Shown: one piece after another, positions 17,865 through 27,568 of the stretch
Layout of the letters: every line of letters begins with the position of its first letter
How positions within the stretch are numbered: the stretch's first letter is position 1
Translations under genes and position numbers: made by a program
Notes under the pieces: model-generated
The model's database searches: none
Told to the model about the DNA's origin: nothing
The model's input: the letters and a program-made list of their open reading frames with translations, nothing else
Assembly: GCA_041906305.1 (NCBI GenBank)
Contig: JAYRJL010000002.1
Coordinates: 1 to 64,000, forward strand
Reading direction: 5' to 3'
Length of the DNA: 64,000 nucleotides
Origin: SHVZ01 sp041906305
GTDB taxonomy: Bacteria; Pseudomonadota; Alphaproteobacteria; SHVZ01

Positions 17865-18323
17865 TCAATGCGTCTGCGAGTGCTCGCCGCCCGGCGTCGA
17901 GATGCCGGAGAGCGCGTTCCCGGTCTCGGTCGCCATGCCGGACGTTGCGAGGTCGCCGATCGAGATGATGCCGACCAGACGCTTCTCGCGATTGAGCACC
18001 GGCAGCCGGCGCACCCGCACGTCGCCCATGTTGCGCAGCACGTCCTCGACGGTCTCGTCCTCGTAGCAATAGAGCACCTCGTCGCTCATCACCTCGCGGA
18101 CCTTGGCTTCCGGCCCCTTCCCTTGCGCCACGCCACGGATCGCGATGTCCCGGTCGGTGATCATGCCCACCAGCCGGTCGTTCTCGCCGACCGGCAGCAC
18201 GCCGGCATCGGCTTCGGCCATCATCTCCGCCGCGTCGCGGAGCGTCTCGTCCGGGCTGGCGATTCGGACCTGCAGGGTCATGCATTCGCTCACGCGCATC
18301 TCGGCCTCCGACAGTCTCGACAT
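17865..18323 (-). CDS. CBS-pair domain protein
   Basis: A 152-residue protein made of two tandem CBS motifs (about residues 10-70 and 75-135), the adenosine-nucleotide-sensing module. The repeats show the family pattern GVLPVGENDRLVGMITDRDI and RLPVLNREKRLVGIISIGDL. No enzyme or channel domain is attached, as is common for alphaproteobacterial stand-alone CBS proteins often tied to stress response. The start may be ATG 18323 or ATG 18299 (MRVSECMT), the latter resembling the usual N-terminus of relatives. It ends 12 bases from tRNA-Asn on the opposite strand. Confidence 0.88.
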   Translation of the reverse strand: MSRLSEAEMRVSECMTLQVRIASPDETLRDAAEMMAEADAGVLPVGENDRLVGMITDRDIAIRGVAQGKGPEAKVREVMSDEVLYCYEDETVEDVLRNMGDVRVRRLPVLNREKRLVGIISIGDLATSGMATETGNALSGISTPGGEHSQTH

Positions 18324-18400
18324 GGCCCCCTGCCCATAGAACCGGCCCCGGCATGGGCAGTTCCCGCTGTTGTCGGCACGGATCGGACTACCTCAAGTGA

Positions 18401-18428
18401 TTGCCGCCGCGTGAATTTTGCCTATTCT
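18401..18428 (+). promoter_or_regulatory. Probable promoter of the quinone oxidoreductase gene
   Basis: TTGCCG (18401-18406) and TATTCT (18423-18428), spacer 16 bases, lie 49 bases upstream of the ATG at 18478. Both boxes match four of six consensus positions. Confidence 0.45.
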
Positions 18429-18477
18429 GGCCCGACGTCCGGCTTTCGGGGGAAAGCGCTCGCATGAAGGCGCGAAG

Positions 18478-19455
18478 ATGAAGGCGATGGTGATCAAGGC
18501 CCAGGGCGGGCTGGAGAACCTCGTCTACGACGACTGGCCGGATCCGGTACCCGGCCCGAAGGACGTCGTCGTCAAGGTCCGCGCCTGCGGGCTCAACCAT
18601 CTCGACATCTTCGTGCGCAAGGGCATGCCGGGCTTTCCGGTTCCGATGCCGTTCATCTCCGGCGGCGACATCGCCGGCGAGGTCTTCGAACTCGGCGAGG
18701 AGGTATCGGGCTGGAAGATCGGCGACCGCGTCGTCGTCCAGCCGGTGACCGCCGAAGGCATGATGGGCGAGGAGATCCCGGGCGGCATGGCCGAGTATGC
18801 CCGCGTGCCCGAGGAGAACCTGGTCCGCATTCCTGACGGCGTCGGCTTCGAGGCGGCTGCCGCCCTGCCCGTCGCCTACGGCACTGCGCTTCGCATGATC
18901 GTCACCCGCGGCCGCGTCCAGGCCGGCGAGAAGGTCTTGATCCTGGGCGCCTCGGGCGGCGTCGGAACCGCCGCCGTCCAGATCTGCAAGATGATCGGCG
19001 CGGAAGTGATCGTCGCCGCCGGTGCCGACGACAAGCTGCAGAAGCTCCGCGAGCTCGGCGCCGATCACCTGATCAACTACAAGACGCAGGACTTCTCGAA
19101 GGAGACGTGGCGGATCACCGCCAAGCAAGGCGTCGACGTGGTCATCAACTACACCGGTGGTGACACGTGGGTCCCGTCGCTGAAGACGTTGAAGAGACGC
19201 GGCCGCGCGCTCACCTGTGGGGCCACCGCCGGCTTCGATCCGAAAGAGGATCTCCGCTACATCTGGGTGCGCGAGCTTGAGATCCTCGGCTGCAACGGCT
19301 GGACCAAGGAAGATATTGCGACGCTTCTCGACTACGTCGACACCGGCCGCATCAAGCCGGTGGTGAGCCACGTGCTGCCGCTTAGCCAAGGCCGCGAGGC
19401 CGAGTGGCTGCTCGAGCAGCGCGCGATCTTCGGCAAGGTATTGTTGGTTCCGTAA
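18478..19455 (+). CDS. Zinc-type alcohol dehydrogenase-like / NADPH:quinone oxidoreductase
   Basis: Medium-chain dehydrogenase/reductase of 325 residues with a GroES-like N-terminal half and a Rossmann domain whose nucleotide loop is LILGASGGVGTAAVQIC (about residues 154-170). The four-cysteine structural zinc lobe is missing, placing it near the quinone oxidoreductase branch rather than classical alcohol dehydrogenases. The CGLNHLD stretch at the active site is typical of that branch. ATG 18478 follows GAAGG by a proper distance and is preferred over an upstream non-ATG extension. Substrate unknown. It is transcribed alone, divergent from the CBS gene. Confidence 0.88.
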   Translation: MKAMVIKAQGGLENLVYDDWPDPVPGPKDVVVKVRACGLNHLDIFVRKGMPGFPVPMPFISGGDIAGEVFELGEEVSGWKIGDRVVVQPVTAEGMMGEEIPGGMAEYARVPEENLVRIPDGVGFEAAAALPVAYGTALRMIVTRGRVQAGEKVLILGASGGVGTAAVQICKMIGAEVIVAAGADDKLQKLRELGADHLINYKTQDFSKETWRITAKQGVDVVINYTGGDTWVPSLKTLKRRGRALTCGATAGFDPKEDLRYIWVRELEILGCNGWTKEDIATLLDYVDTGRIKPVVSHVLPLSQGREAEWLLEQRAIFGKVLLVP

Positions 19456-19492
19456 ACGCGGCGTAGTCGCGTCGTTATCGAAACGCGGCGTA
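19454..19492. repeat. Short direct repeat after the oxidoreductase gene
   Basis: The 12-mer AAACGCGGCGTA occurs at 19454-19465, overlapping the oxidoreductase stop codon, and again at 19481-19492, 27 bases apart. Possible regulatory site pair or chance duplication. Confidence 0.35.
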
Positions 19493-19597
19493 TCGCACGA
19501 CATTTCGTCGCAGATCCCCTTGATCGCGCGTCATGACGTCGGCGCAGCCAAATTTCTGCCCAAATCCGCTCCAACGCTGAACGCATCGGTCGCCGCC

Positions 19598-19646
19598 AAT
19601 TCCGGTGCGCTCCCGGAATTGCGCTCGGCAAACGAATGTGGAGCGC
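19598..19646 (+). promoter_or_regulatory. Nested inverted repeats upstream of the NEW3 gene
   Basis: A perfect 8-bp inverted repeat (AATTCCGG 19598-19605, CCGGAATT 19613-19620, 7-base loop) is followed by a second pair, GCGCTC 19621-19626 and GAGCGC 19641-19646. Both lie just upstream of the GTG start at 19661. The palindrome could be an operator; the pair could also fold in the leader RNA. Confidence 0.4.
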
Positions 19647-19660
19647 AACGGGAGAAACGC

Positions 19661-20836
19661 GTGCGCATATCAGCGATCCTGCTCCTCGGCGTTGGCCTAT
19701 TCCTCGCGAACGCGACGACGACCATTGCCGCCGACCCGCCGAAGACGTCCGACGTCAGGGGACTCTGGTTCGTCACCGACTATCCGTCGGTCACCGCCCG
19801 ACCGGGCGAGGCCGCGACGCTCAAGCTGAAGCTCCAGAACTACAATCTTCCCCCGGAACGCGTGGCGCTCGCGGTGAAGGATCTGCCCCAGGGCTGGGAA
19901 GCACATTTCCTCGGCGGCGGTCTTCCGGTCGCCGCCGCGGTGCCGGGCACCAACGAAGCGATCAGTCTCTCGCTCCGGATCGACGTGCCTGCAGGCGCGC
20001 CTGCAACCAACCGCACCCTGCGGCTCGAAGCCACGGCGGACGACGCGCATTCCGTCCTGCCGATCGACGTCATCCTCGGCAACGAGCTGCCGGCACGTCT
20101 CAGCCTCAAGTCGAAGCTGCCTGAGCTGAGCGGCACGCCGACGACGAGCTTCGACTTTCAGCTCACCGTCGGCAACGACAGCGGCAAGGATCTGCTCGTG
20201 CGCCTCGCGGCCGAGGCGCCGCCGAGCTTCCAGACCTCGTTCACCGAAGGCTTCGGCTCGCAGGAAGTCAGTTCGGTACCGATCGAGGCCGGCCAGACCA
20301 AGGATCTGAAGATCAAGGTCCGGCCGCCGAGCCAGGTCGCAGCCGGGGATTACAAGGTCGTGGCGCTTGTCTCGTCGGAAGACGTCAAGGCGGAGGCGCC
20401 GCTGGTCATGAAGGTGACCGGCCAGCCGAAGCTCAAGCTTTCCGGTCTCGAAGGGCGACTGAGCGGATCGGCCGAAGCCGGCAAGACGACGCCGATCACG
20501 CTGGTGGTCTCCAACGATGGAAGCCTGCCGACCGAGGAGGTCGAGATCGCCGGCACGACGCCGACCGACTGGAAGGTCGAGTTCGACCCGAAGAAGCTCG
20601 ATCGCCTGGCGCCGGGCGACAAGCGCGAAGTTCAGGCGTTGCTGACCCCGGCGGCCAAGGCCATCGCGGGCGACTACATGGCGACCTTCCGCGCCAACGC
20701 CAAAGGCGAGTCGAGCTCCGCCGAGTACCGCGTCTCGGTCACGACGTCGACGCTGTGGGGGGCGATCGGGATCGCGATCATGGCCGCCGCCCTCCTCGTC
20801 GTGGTCGGTGCGGTCGCGCGCTACGGGAGGCGCTGA
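19661..20836 (+). CDS. Exported NEW3-domain protein, single C-terminal anchor
   Basis: A 391-residue protein of the COG1470 / NPCBM-associated NEW3 kind. A signal peptide (ILLLGVGLFLANATTTIA) leads to several Ig-like beta-sandwich repeats: segments ending KDLPQGWEAHFLGG and GTTPTDWKVEFDPKKL are the NEW3 signature 'W..F'. It ends with one membrane helix (about residues 363-385) and a short basic tail, so the body sits outside the inner membrane. Start GTG 19661 has GGGAGA upstream; an earlier open frame lacks a signal peptide at its beginning. The stop overlaps the ABC ATPase start (TGATG), so it is the first gene of a three-gene transporter cassette. Substrate unknown. Confidence 0.8.
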   Translation: MRISAILLLGVGLFLANATTTIAADPPKTSDVRGLWFVTDYPSVTARPGEAATLKLKLQNYNLPPERVALAVKDLPQGWEAHFLGGGLPVAAAVPGTNEAISLSLRIDVPAGAPATNRTLRLEATADDAHSVLPIDVILGNELPARLSLKSKLPELSGTPTTSFDFQLTVGNDSGKDLLVRLAAEAPPSFQTSFTEGFGSQEVSSVPIEAGQTKDLKIKVRPPSQVAAGDYKVVALVSSEDVKAEAPLVMKVTGQPKLKLSGLEGRLSGSAEAGKTTPITLVVSNDGSLPTEEVEIAGTTPTDWKVEFDPKKLDRLAPGDKREVQALLTPAAKAIAGDYMATFRANAKGESSSAEYRVSVTTSTLWGAIGIAIMAAALLVVVGAVARYGRR

Positions 20837-21786
20837 TGCCGGACCTTCTGGCAATCGAGGTCAAGGGCCTGGTCAAGCGCTACGGCGGCGGCCAGGTTGC
20901 CGTCGACGGCATCGATCTCAGCGTAAGTCGCGGCGAGATCTTCGGCCTGCTCGGACCCAATGGCGCGGGAAAGACGACGACGATCCTGATGCTCCTGGGA
21001 CTGACCGACGTCAGTGCCGGCACGGTCAGGATCGCCGGCCACGACCCCGCGCGCGAACCGCTCGCGGTGAAGCGTCGCGTGGGGTACCTGCCCGACGCGG
21101 TCGGCTTCTATGACAACCTGACGGCCGGGGGCAACCTGCGCTACGCGGCGCGCCTGCTCGGCCTGGACCGTGACGAGGCGGAGGTGAGGATTGCCGCCGC
21201 GCTCGACCGCGTCGGGCTTGCGGACGCGGCTCAGAAGCTGGTCGGCACGTTCTCGCGCGGCATGCGTCAACGTCTCGGCCTCGCCGACATCCTGCTCAAG
21301 CAGGCGGAGATCGCGATCCTGGACGAGCCGACGTCGGCACTCGATCCGCAATCGACGAACGAGCTTCTGGGCATGGTCCGCGAGCTGAAGGAGGACGGCG
21401 TCGCCGTGCTGCTGTCCTCGCACCTCCTCGACCGCGTGCAGAGCGTTTGCGACCGGGTCGCGCTCTTCCATCAAGGGCGCATCGTGCTCGAGGGCACCGT
21501 CGCCGAACTCGCACGCGAGGTTCTTGGCGGCGGTTATGCCGTGCTGGTTGAAGCCGCCGGCCCGGGCGTCGCCGAAGCTCTCGCCTCGGTGCCGGGCGTG
21601 CGCGGCGTGACTCGGGAAAGCGAGACTCTGTTTCGCGCCGAATGCGACGGCGATCGGCGCGCCGAGGTCGCAGCCATGCTTGTCGGGCGGGGATTTTCGC
21701 TGCTCCGCCTCTCGGTCGAGGCGCCCAGCCTCGATGCGATCTACACGCGCTATTTCGAGGGAGTGAACCATGTCGCGGCCGCGTGA
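20836..21786 (+). CDS. ABC transporter ATP-binding protein (NatA/NosF-like)
   Basis: A 316-residue ABC ATPase. Walker A is GPNGAGKTTT at residues 40-49, the signature is FSRGMRQRLGLA (about 139-150) instead of LSGGQ, and Walker B is IAILDEPTSALD (159-170), followed by the switch His in LSSHLLDR. This FSRGM form is usual in NatA, NosF and other ABC-2 type ATPases. A C-terminal extension after residue 225 is also characteristic. It is coupled to the NEW3 gene by TGATG and overlaps the permease gene by 17 bases. It presumably powers the neighbouring permease; direction and cargo are not evident. Confidence 0.92.
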   Translation: MPDLLAIEVKGLVKRYGGGQVAVDGIDLSVSRGEIFGLLGPNGAGKTTTILMLLGLTDVSAGTVRIAGHDPAREPLAVKRRVGYLPDAVGFYDNLTAGGNLRYAARLLGLDRDEAEVRIAAALDRVGLADAAQKLVGTFSRGMRQRLGLADILLKQAEIAILDEPTSALDPQSTNELLGMVRELKEDGVAVLLSSHLLDRVQSVCDRVALFHQGRIVLEGTVAELAREVLGGGYAVLVEAAGPGVAEALASVPGVRGVTRESETLFRAECDGDRRAEVAAMLVGRGFSLLRLSVEAPSLDAIYTRYFEGVNHVAAA

Positions 21787-22735
21787 AGGATCGCCCTGGA
21801 CAGGGCTCGGTGCGGTGTTCCTCAAGGAGTTCGCCGACCATCTCGGCAGCGCAAGGATGCGGGTGCTCGAGTGGCTGGTCCTGCTGACGGGCATCGCCGC
21901 GGTCTACACGGCGATCCAGGACATCAAGACGCTGAGCAGCCAGGACCCGTTCCTGTTCCTGCGCCTCTTCACCTACGCGAAGGAGCCGCTCCCGGCCTTC
22001 GTCTCGCTGCTGACCTTCCTGGTTCCGATCGTCGCGATCGGGCTCGGCTTCGACGCCGTCAACAGCGAGTTCGGTCGAAGGACTCTCGGCCGCGTCCTGG
22101 CACAGCCCATCTATCGCGATGCACTTCTGCTGGGAAAGTTCCTGGCAGGCATCGCCACGCTCGGCGTCAGCCTGCTGGCGTTGTGGCTGCTCATCTTCGG
22201 GCTCGGCATCGTCTTCCTGGGCTTGCCGCCGGGCACGGAGGAGGTCCTGCGCGCGTTGGCCTTCCTCGTCATCGCACTCGCCTACGGCGCCGTCTGGCTG
22301 GCGGTCGCGATCTTCTTCTCGGTGATGTTTCGCCAGGCGGCGACTGCCGCTCTGGCCGCTCTCGGCGTCTGGCTGCTTTTCAGCGTGCTCTGGCCGATCC
22401 TGGTGCCGTTCGCGATCCGTGCCTTCGCGCCCTCGGAACTCGAGATGGTCTATGGCATCCCCAGCCTGGAGCAGCTCAACCTGAACCTGACGCTTTCACG
22501 GCTGTCGCCGAATACGCTGTTCGGGGAGTCGGTCCTGGCGATCCTGAGGCCGACCACGCGCGCTCTCGGCCTCGTCTTCCCGAGCCAGCTGCAGGGAGCC
22601 GTCACCGGCCAGCCGCTGCCGTTCGGGCAAAGCCTCCTGCTCGTCTGGCCGCAGGTGACGAGCCTGGTCGCAGCCGCGATCCTGCTGTTCGCGGCGACCT
22701 ACATCGCCTTCCAGCGCCAGGAGATCAGGGCCTGA
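21770..22735 (+). CDS. ABC-2 type permease (NosY-like)
   Basis: A 321-residue integral membrane protein with about six helices, the first near residues 34-52 and a long periplasmic stretch between about residues 225 and 290. Segments such as FDAVNSEFGRRTLGRVLAQP, following helix 2, are typical of NosY/ABC-2 permeases where the ATPase docks. Its start lies 17 bases inside the ATPase gene, so the pair is coexpressed. With the exported NEW3 protein it forms a three-part system like NosDFY in layout, but NosD is replaced by an Ig-like NEW3 protein and no nos genes are near. Confidence 0.88.
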   Translation: MSRPREGSPWTGLGAVFLKEFADHLGSARMRVLEWLVLLTGIAAVYTAIQDIKTLSSQDPFLFLRLFTYAKEPLPAFVSLLTFLVPIVAIGLGFDAVNSEFGRRTLGRVLAQPIYRDALLLGKFLAGIATLGVSLLALWLLIFGLGIVFLGLPPGTEEVLRALAFLVIALAYGAVWLAVAIFFSVMFRQAATAALAALGVWLLFSVLWPILVPFAIRAFAPSELEMVYGIPSLEQLNLNLTLSRLSPNTLFGESVLAILRPTTRALGLVFPSQLQGAVTGQPLPFGQSLLLVWPQVTSLVAAAILLFAATYIAFQRQEIRA

Positions 22736-22748
22736 CGCATCAAATGCG

Positions 22749-22781
22749 TGCGGCCGACCGCCCGAAAGGCGATCGGCCGCA
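22749..22781. terminator. Bidirectional terminator between permease and subtilase genes
   Basis: Arms 22749-22762 and 22768-22781 pair at 13 of 14 positions around a 5-base CGAAA loop (core GCGGCCGA / TCGGCCGC). It sits in the 64-base gap between two convergent genes. No strong U tract is seen on either side. Confidence 0.65.
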
Positions 22782-22799
22782 ACTCCCCTCGCCATCGAC

Positions 22800-24935
<2,136 letters not shown>

Positions 24936-25032
24936 CGAACCACCCGAAACCGAGAAACGCCTGCCGCCCGCTTCCCCTGTCCCCGTCGGCCGTGGGATCC
25001 GTGCGATCCCGAGAACAAGATTACGAGTTCCG

Positions 25033-25698
25033 TTACCATTTGGCGATAAAGAGGGCCGGAACGTATGTGCGCGAAATGCCATCCAGGTTCATCCGGTCAG
25101 GGGATGGCGGCGCGTTTTGACCGAGGATCACGTCGCGGAGCGAGTCCGATCGACGCCGGTGCAGCCCATCCGACAGCTTCAATCGCTCGCCCCAGGGCGC
25201 CACTCGGGCGCACTCGACGCCAAGCATCTCGGTGGCTTGGGCGCGGGGCCAGCCGATCTGCTTGCTGTCGCACGGGGCTGCGAATGCATCAGTGATCGGC
25301 GGGGACATAATGGTGACCGGCGCCGCAAACGTGTGAAAGATGTTGTAACTTTTTGCAGCAGTTGCGGCGTTTTCGTGGCCCACTGGCGCGGGTTCGGCGA
25401 TGCGCCTCAAGGGCACCGAAGGCATCAGCAGCGCCCGCCGTCGCGCTTCCTGGACCAGCTTTCCGGCGAGCAGCCGTTCAGCCTCTGCGATCCGCTCATG
25501 CGGCATGACGGGTCCTTGCGGCGCGTTGGCCGTCAAGGCCACGAGCAGGGCCGCGAGCACCTTGATACCGCGCGCCTGGACCTCTTCGCTCGGAATGAGG
25601 ATGGTCGGCGGGTCAGGCGTCTGCGCGGCGGCCGCGAGGGGCCCCAGCAGCGCCGCCAGCGCCAGAAATGCCGTCACGAACGCCCGAATGAGCGGCAT
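25033..25698 (-). CDS. Secreted protein of unknown function
   Basis: A 221-residue frame with a clear signal peptide (MPLIRAFVTAFLALAALLG, likely cut after AAAA-Q) and RBS-like GGGGGTGGGG before ATG 25698. The mature part has no motif that I recognise; it contains two cysteines (in APCDSK and GVECAR) and a Pro-rich start. It lies 97 bases upstream of the subtilase gene on the same strand and may be expressed with it, but no functional link can be claimed. The opposite strand is also open but reads as an Arg-rich antisense shadow. Moderate confidence that this is a real gene. Confidence 0.6.
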   Translation of the reverse strand: MPLIRAFVTAFLALAALLGPLAAAAQTPDPPTILIPSEEVQARGIKVLAALLVALTANAPQGPVMPHERIAEAERLLAGKLVQEARRRALLMPSVPLRRIAEPAPVGHENAATAAKSYNIFHTFAAPVTIMSPPITDAFAAPCDSKQIGWPRAQATEMLGVECARVAPWGERLKLSDGLHRRRSDSLRDVILGQNAPPSPDRMNLDGISRTYVPALFIAKW

Positions 25699-25951
25699 GG
25701 CCCCACCCCCGTGGATGCCCGGCCTCGTCCTCCCCTGTCCCTCCCCTCCGCGGGCTGCCTGGCGGCGCCGCGGACAGACGACGAGCCCGGCCAAATCTCA
25801 ACGACAATCCAGAGGGCTAACAGGTGAGTGGGCGATCCCCGGCCGGAGGTTCAACGCGATCGAGATCGCGGTATCCGGGGGGCCGGGCGCTGTCATAGCA
25901 TCGACGCAGTCGTGCAAACGGCCAGTCGTCCAAACGGGAGGTAAACAACAA

Positions 25952-27529
25952 ATGCGCTCACTGACTTCACTACGGCGTGCCGGCTTCGCGGCCGCGATCG
26001 CGCTTGCGATCCCCGGCCTCGCCATGGCCCAGGGCAACAAGGTCCTGAAGATGGTGCCGCACGCCGATCTCAAGGTGACGGACGCCCATTTCACCACTGC
26101 GACCATCACCAACGACCACGCGATGATGGTCTACGACACGCTGTTCGCCTGGGACTCGAAGCTGGCGGCCAAGCCGCAGATGATCGGCAACCACTCGGTC
26201 TCGCCCGACAATCTCAAATACACCTTCACGCTCCGTCCCGGCCTCACCTTCCATGACGGCTCGAAGGTCACGACCAAGGACGTGATCCCGTCGGTCAAGC
26301 GCTGGATGCTGCGCGACTCCGCCGGGCAGAAGCTGGCCGAGGTCACTGCCTCGGTCGACGCAGTCGACGACAACACCTTCACCTGGACGCTGAAGGAGCC
26401 CTACGGGCTCGTGCTGTTCACGCTCGCGTCCACCGCGGGCAGCATCCCCGGCATCATGCCGGAGGCCGCGGCGAAGACCGACGCCTTCACAGCCCACAAC
26501 AACACGATCGGCTCTGGTCCATACAAGTACAACGCAGCCGAGCTCGTCTCCGGCGCCAAGGTCGTCTACGAGAAGCATGCCGGGTACGTGCCGCGCAGCG
26601 AGCCCGCCGACGGCCTCGCCGGCGGCAAGGTCGTCAAGGTTGATCGGGTCGAATGGATTTCGATGCCGGATCCGGCCGTCGCCGCCGCCGCCCTCGGCAA
26701 CGCCGAGGTCGACATGATCGAGGCGATCAACAACGACCAGAAGGTCATTCTCTCGAAGAACGCGAGCGTCCAGGTCGAGGCGCTGTCCAAGCTCGGCTGG
26801 TACGGGCTCCTGCGCCCGAACCATCTGCACCCGCCGTTCAACAATCCGAAAGCCCGCCAGGCACTGGCGATGATGGTCGACCAGCAGGAATACATGCAGG
26901 CGGCCTTCGGCGGCGGCGAGACCTGCCTCTCGTTCTTCACCTGCGGCAGCCCCAACGGCACCCAGGTAGGATCGGAGCCGTATGCGAAGCCGAACTACGA
27001 GAAGGCGAAGCAGCTGCTCAAGGAAGCCGGCTACAACGGCGAGAAGATCGTGCTGCTCGGTGCCGGCGATCTCTTCCACCACAACGCCGTGGCCCAGGTC
27101 ACCGCCGAGAACCTGAAGAAGATCGGCATCAACGTCGACCTGCAGATGTCCGACTGGGGTGCCGTGATCACCCGCCGCGGCAACAAGTCGAACCCCTACC
27201 AGGGCGGCTACCACATCTTCCAGACCTTCTCCGACGGCGTCGGCGGCATGTCGCCGCTGACCAACATCAGCGTCGGCACCGGCTGCGACGGCAAGAACTG
27301 GTTCGGCTGGCCCTGCGACGAAGAGGCCGACAAGATCCGCAACGCCTATCTCCGCTCGACCACCGAGGCAGACCAGATGAAGAACCTCGAGGCGCTGCAC
27401 AAGAGGCTCTGGGAAGTCGTCCCCTACGTGCCGCTCGGCAAGTACGAGCGGCTGTCGGCATGGCGGAAGAACCTGGACGGCGTGCTCCGCACCAACGTGC
27501 TGGCGCTCTGGAACATCGAGAAGAAGTAG
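25952..27529 (+). CDS. ABC transporter substrate-binding protein, family 5 (orphan)
   Basis: A 525-residue periplasmic binding protein of the DppA/OppA family. The signal peptide ends GLAMA-QG at about residue 26. Family features include YDTLFAWDSKLAAKPQMIG, TFTLRPGLTFHDGSKVTTKDV and the late GYNGEKIVLLGAGD. ATG 25952 is preceded by GGGAGGT. The long upstream open frame has no signal peptide at its start and is rejected. It stands alone: no permease or ATPase follows on this strand, and a strong hairpin comes right after the stop. It may work with the DppBCDF set encoded convergently at 33.6-37.3 kb, or with one elsewhere. Confidence 0.92.
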   Translation: MRSLTSLRRAGFAAAIALAIPGLAMAQGNKVLKMVPHADLKVTDAHFTTATITNDHAMMVYDTLFAWDSKLAAKPQMIGNHSVSPDNLKYTFTLRPGLTFHDGSKVTTKDVIPSVKRWMLRDSAGQKLAEVTASVDAVDDNTFTWTLKEPYGLVLFTLASTAGSIPGIMPEAAAKTDAFTAHNNTIGSGPYKYNAAELVSGAKVVYEKHAGYVPRSEPADGLAGGKVVKVDRVEWISMPDPAVAAAALGNAEVDMIEAINNDQKVILSKNASVQVEALSKLGWYGLLRPNHLHPPFNNPKARQALAMMVDQQEYMQAAFGGGETCLSFFTCGSPNGTQVGSEPYAKPNYEKAKQLLKEAGYNGEKIVLLGAGDLFHHNAVAQVTAENLKKIGINVDLQMSDWGAVITRRGNKSNPYQGGYHIFQTFSDGVGGMSPLTNISVGTGCDGKNWFGWPCDEEADKIRNAYLRSTTEADQMKNLEALHKRLWEVVPYVPLGKYERLSAWRKNLDGVLRTNVLALWNIEKK

Positions 27530-27538
27530 ACGTGACCC

Positions 27539-27566
27539 GCCCCTTCCCGCTCCGGCGGGAGGGGGC
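27539..27566 (+). terminator. Terminator of the orphan binding-protein gene
   Basis: Arms 27539-27550 and 27555-27566 pair at 11 of 12 positions plus one G-T pair, with TCCG loop; core CTTCCCGC / GCGGGAGG. It begins 9 bases after the stop at 27529 and is followed by TTCT. It also sits at the end of the convergent alginate-lyase-family gene. Confidence 0.6.
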
Positions 27567-27568
27567 TT

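Noticed and set aside
19661..22735. nosDFY copper-insertion genes of nitrous oxide reductase
   Set aside because: The ATPase and permease are NosF/NosY-like, but the first gene is a NEW3 protein, not NosD, and nosZ/nosL are absent.
25117..25827. Plus-strand open frame opposite the secreted unknown
   Set aside because: Arg/Gly/His-rich with no signal peptide or domain; the minus strand has a proper signal peptide and RBS.
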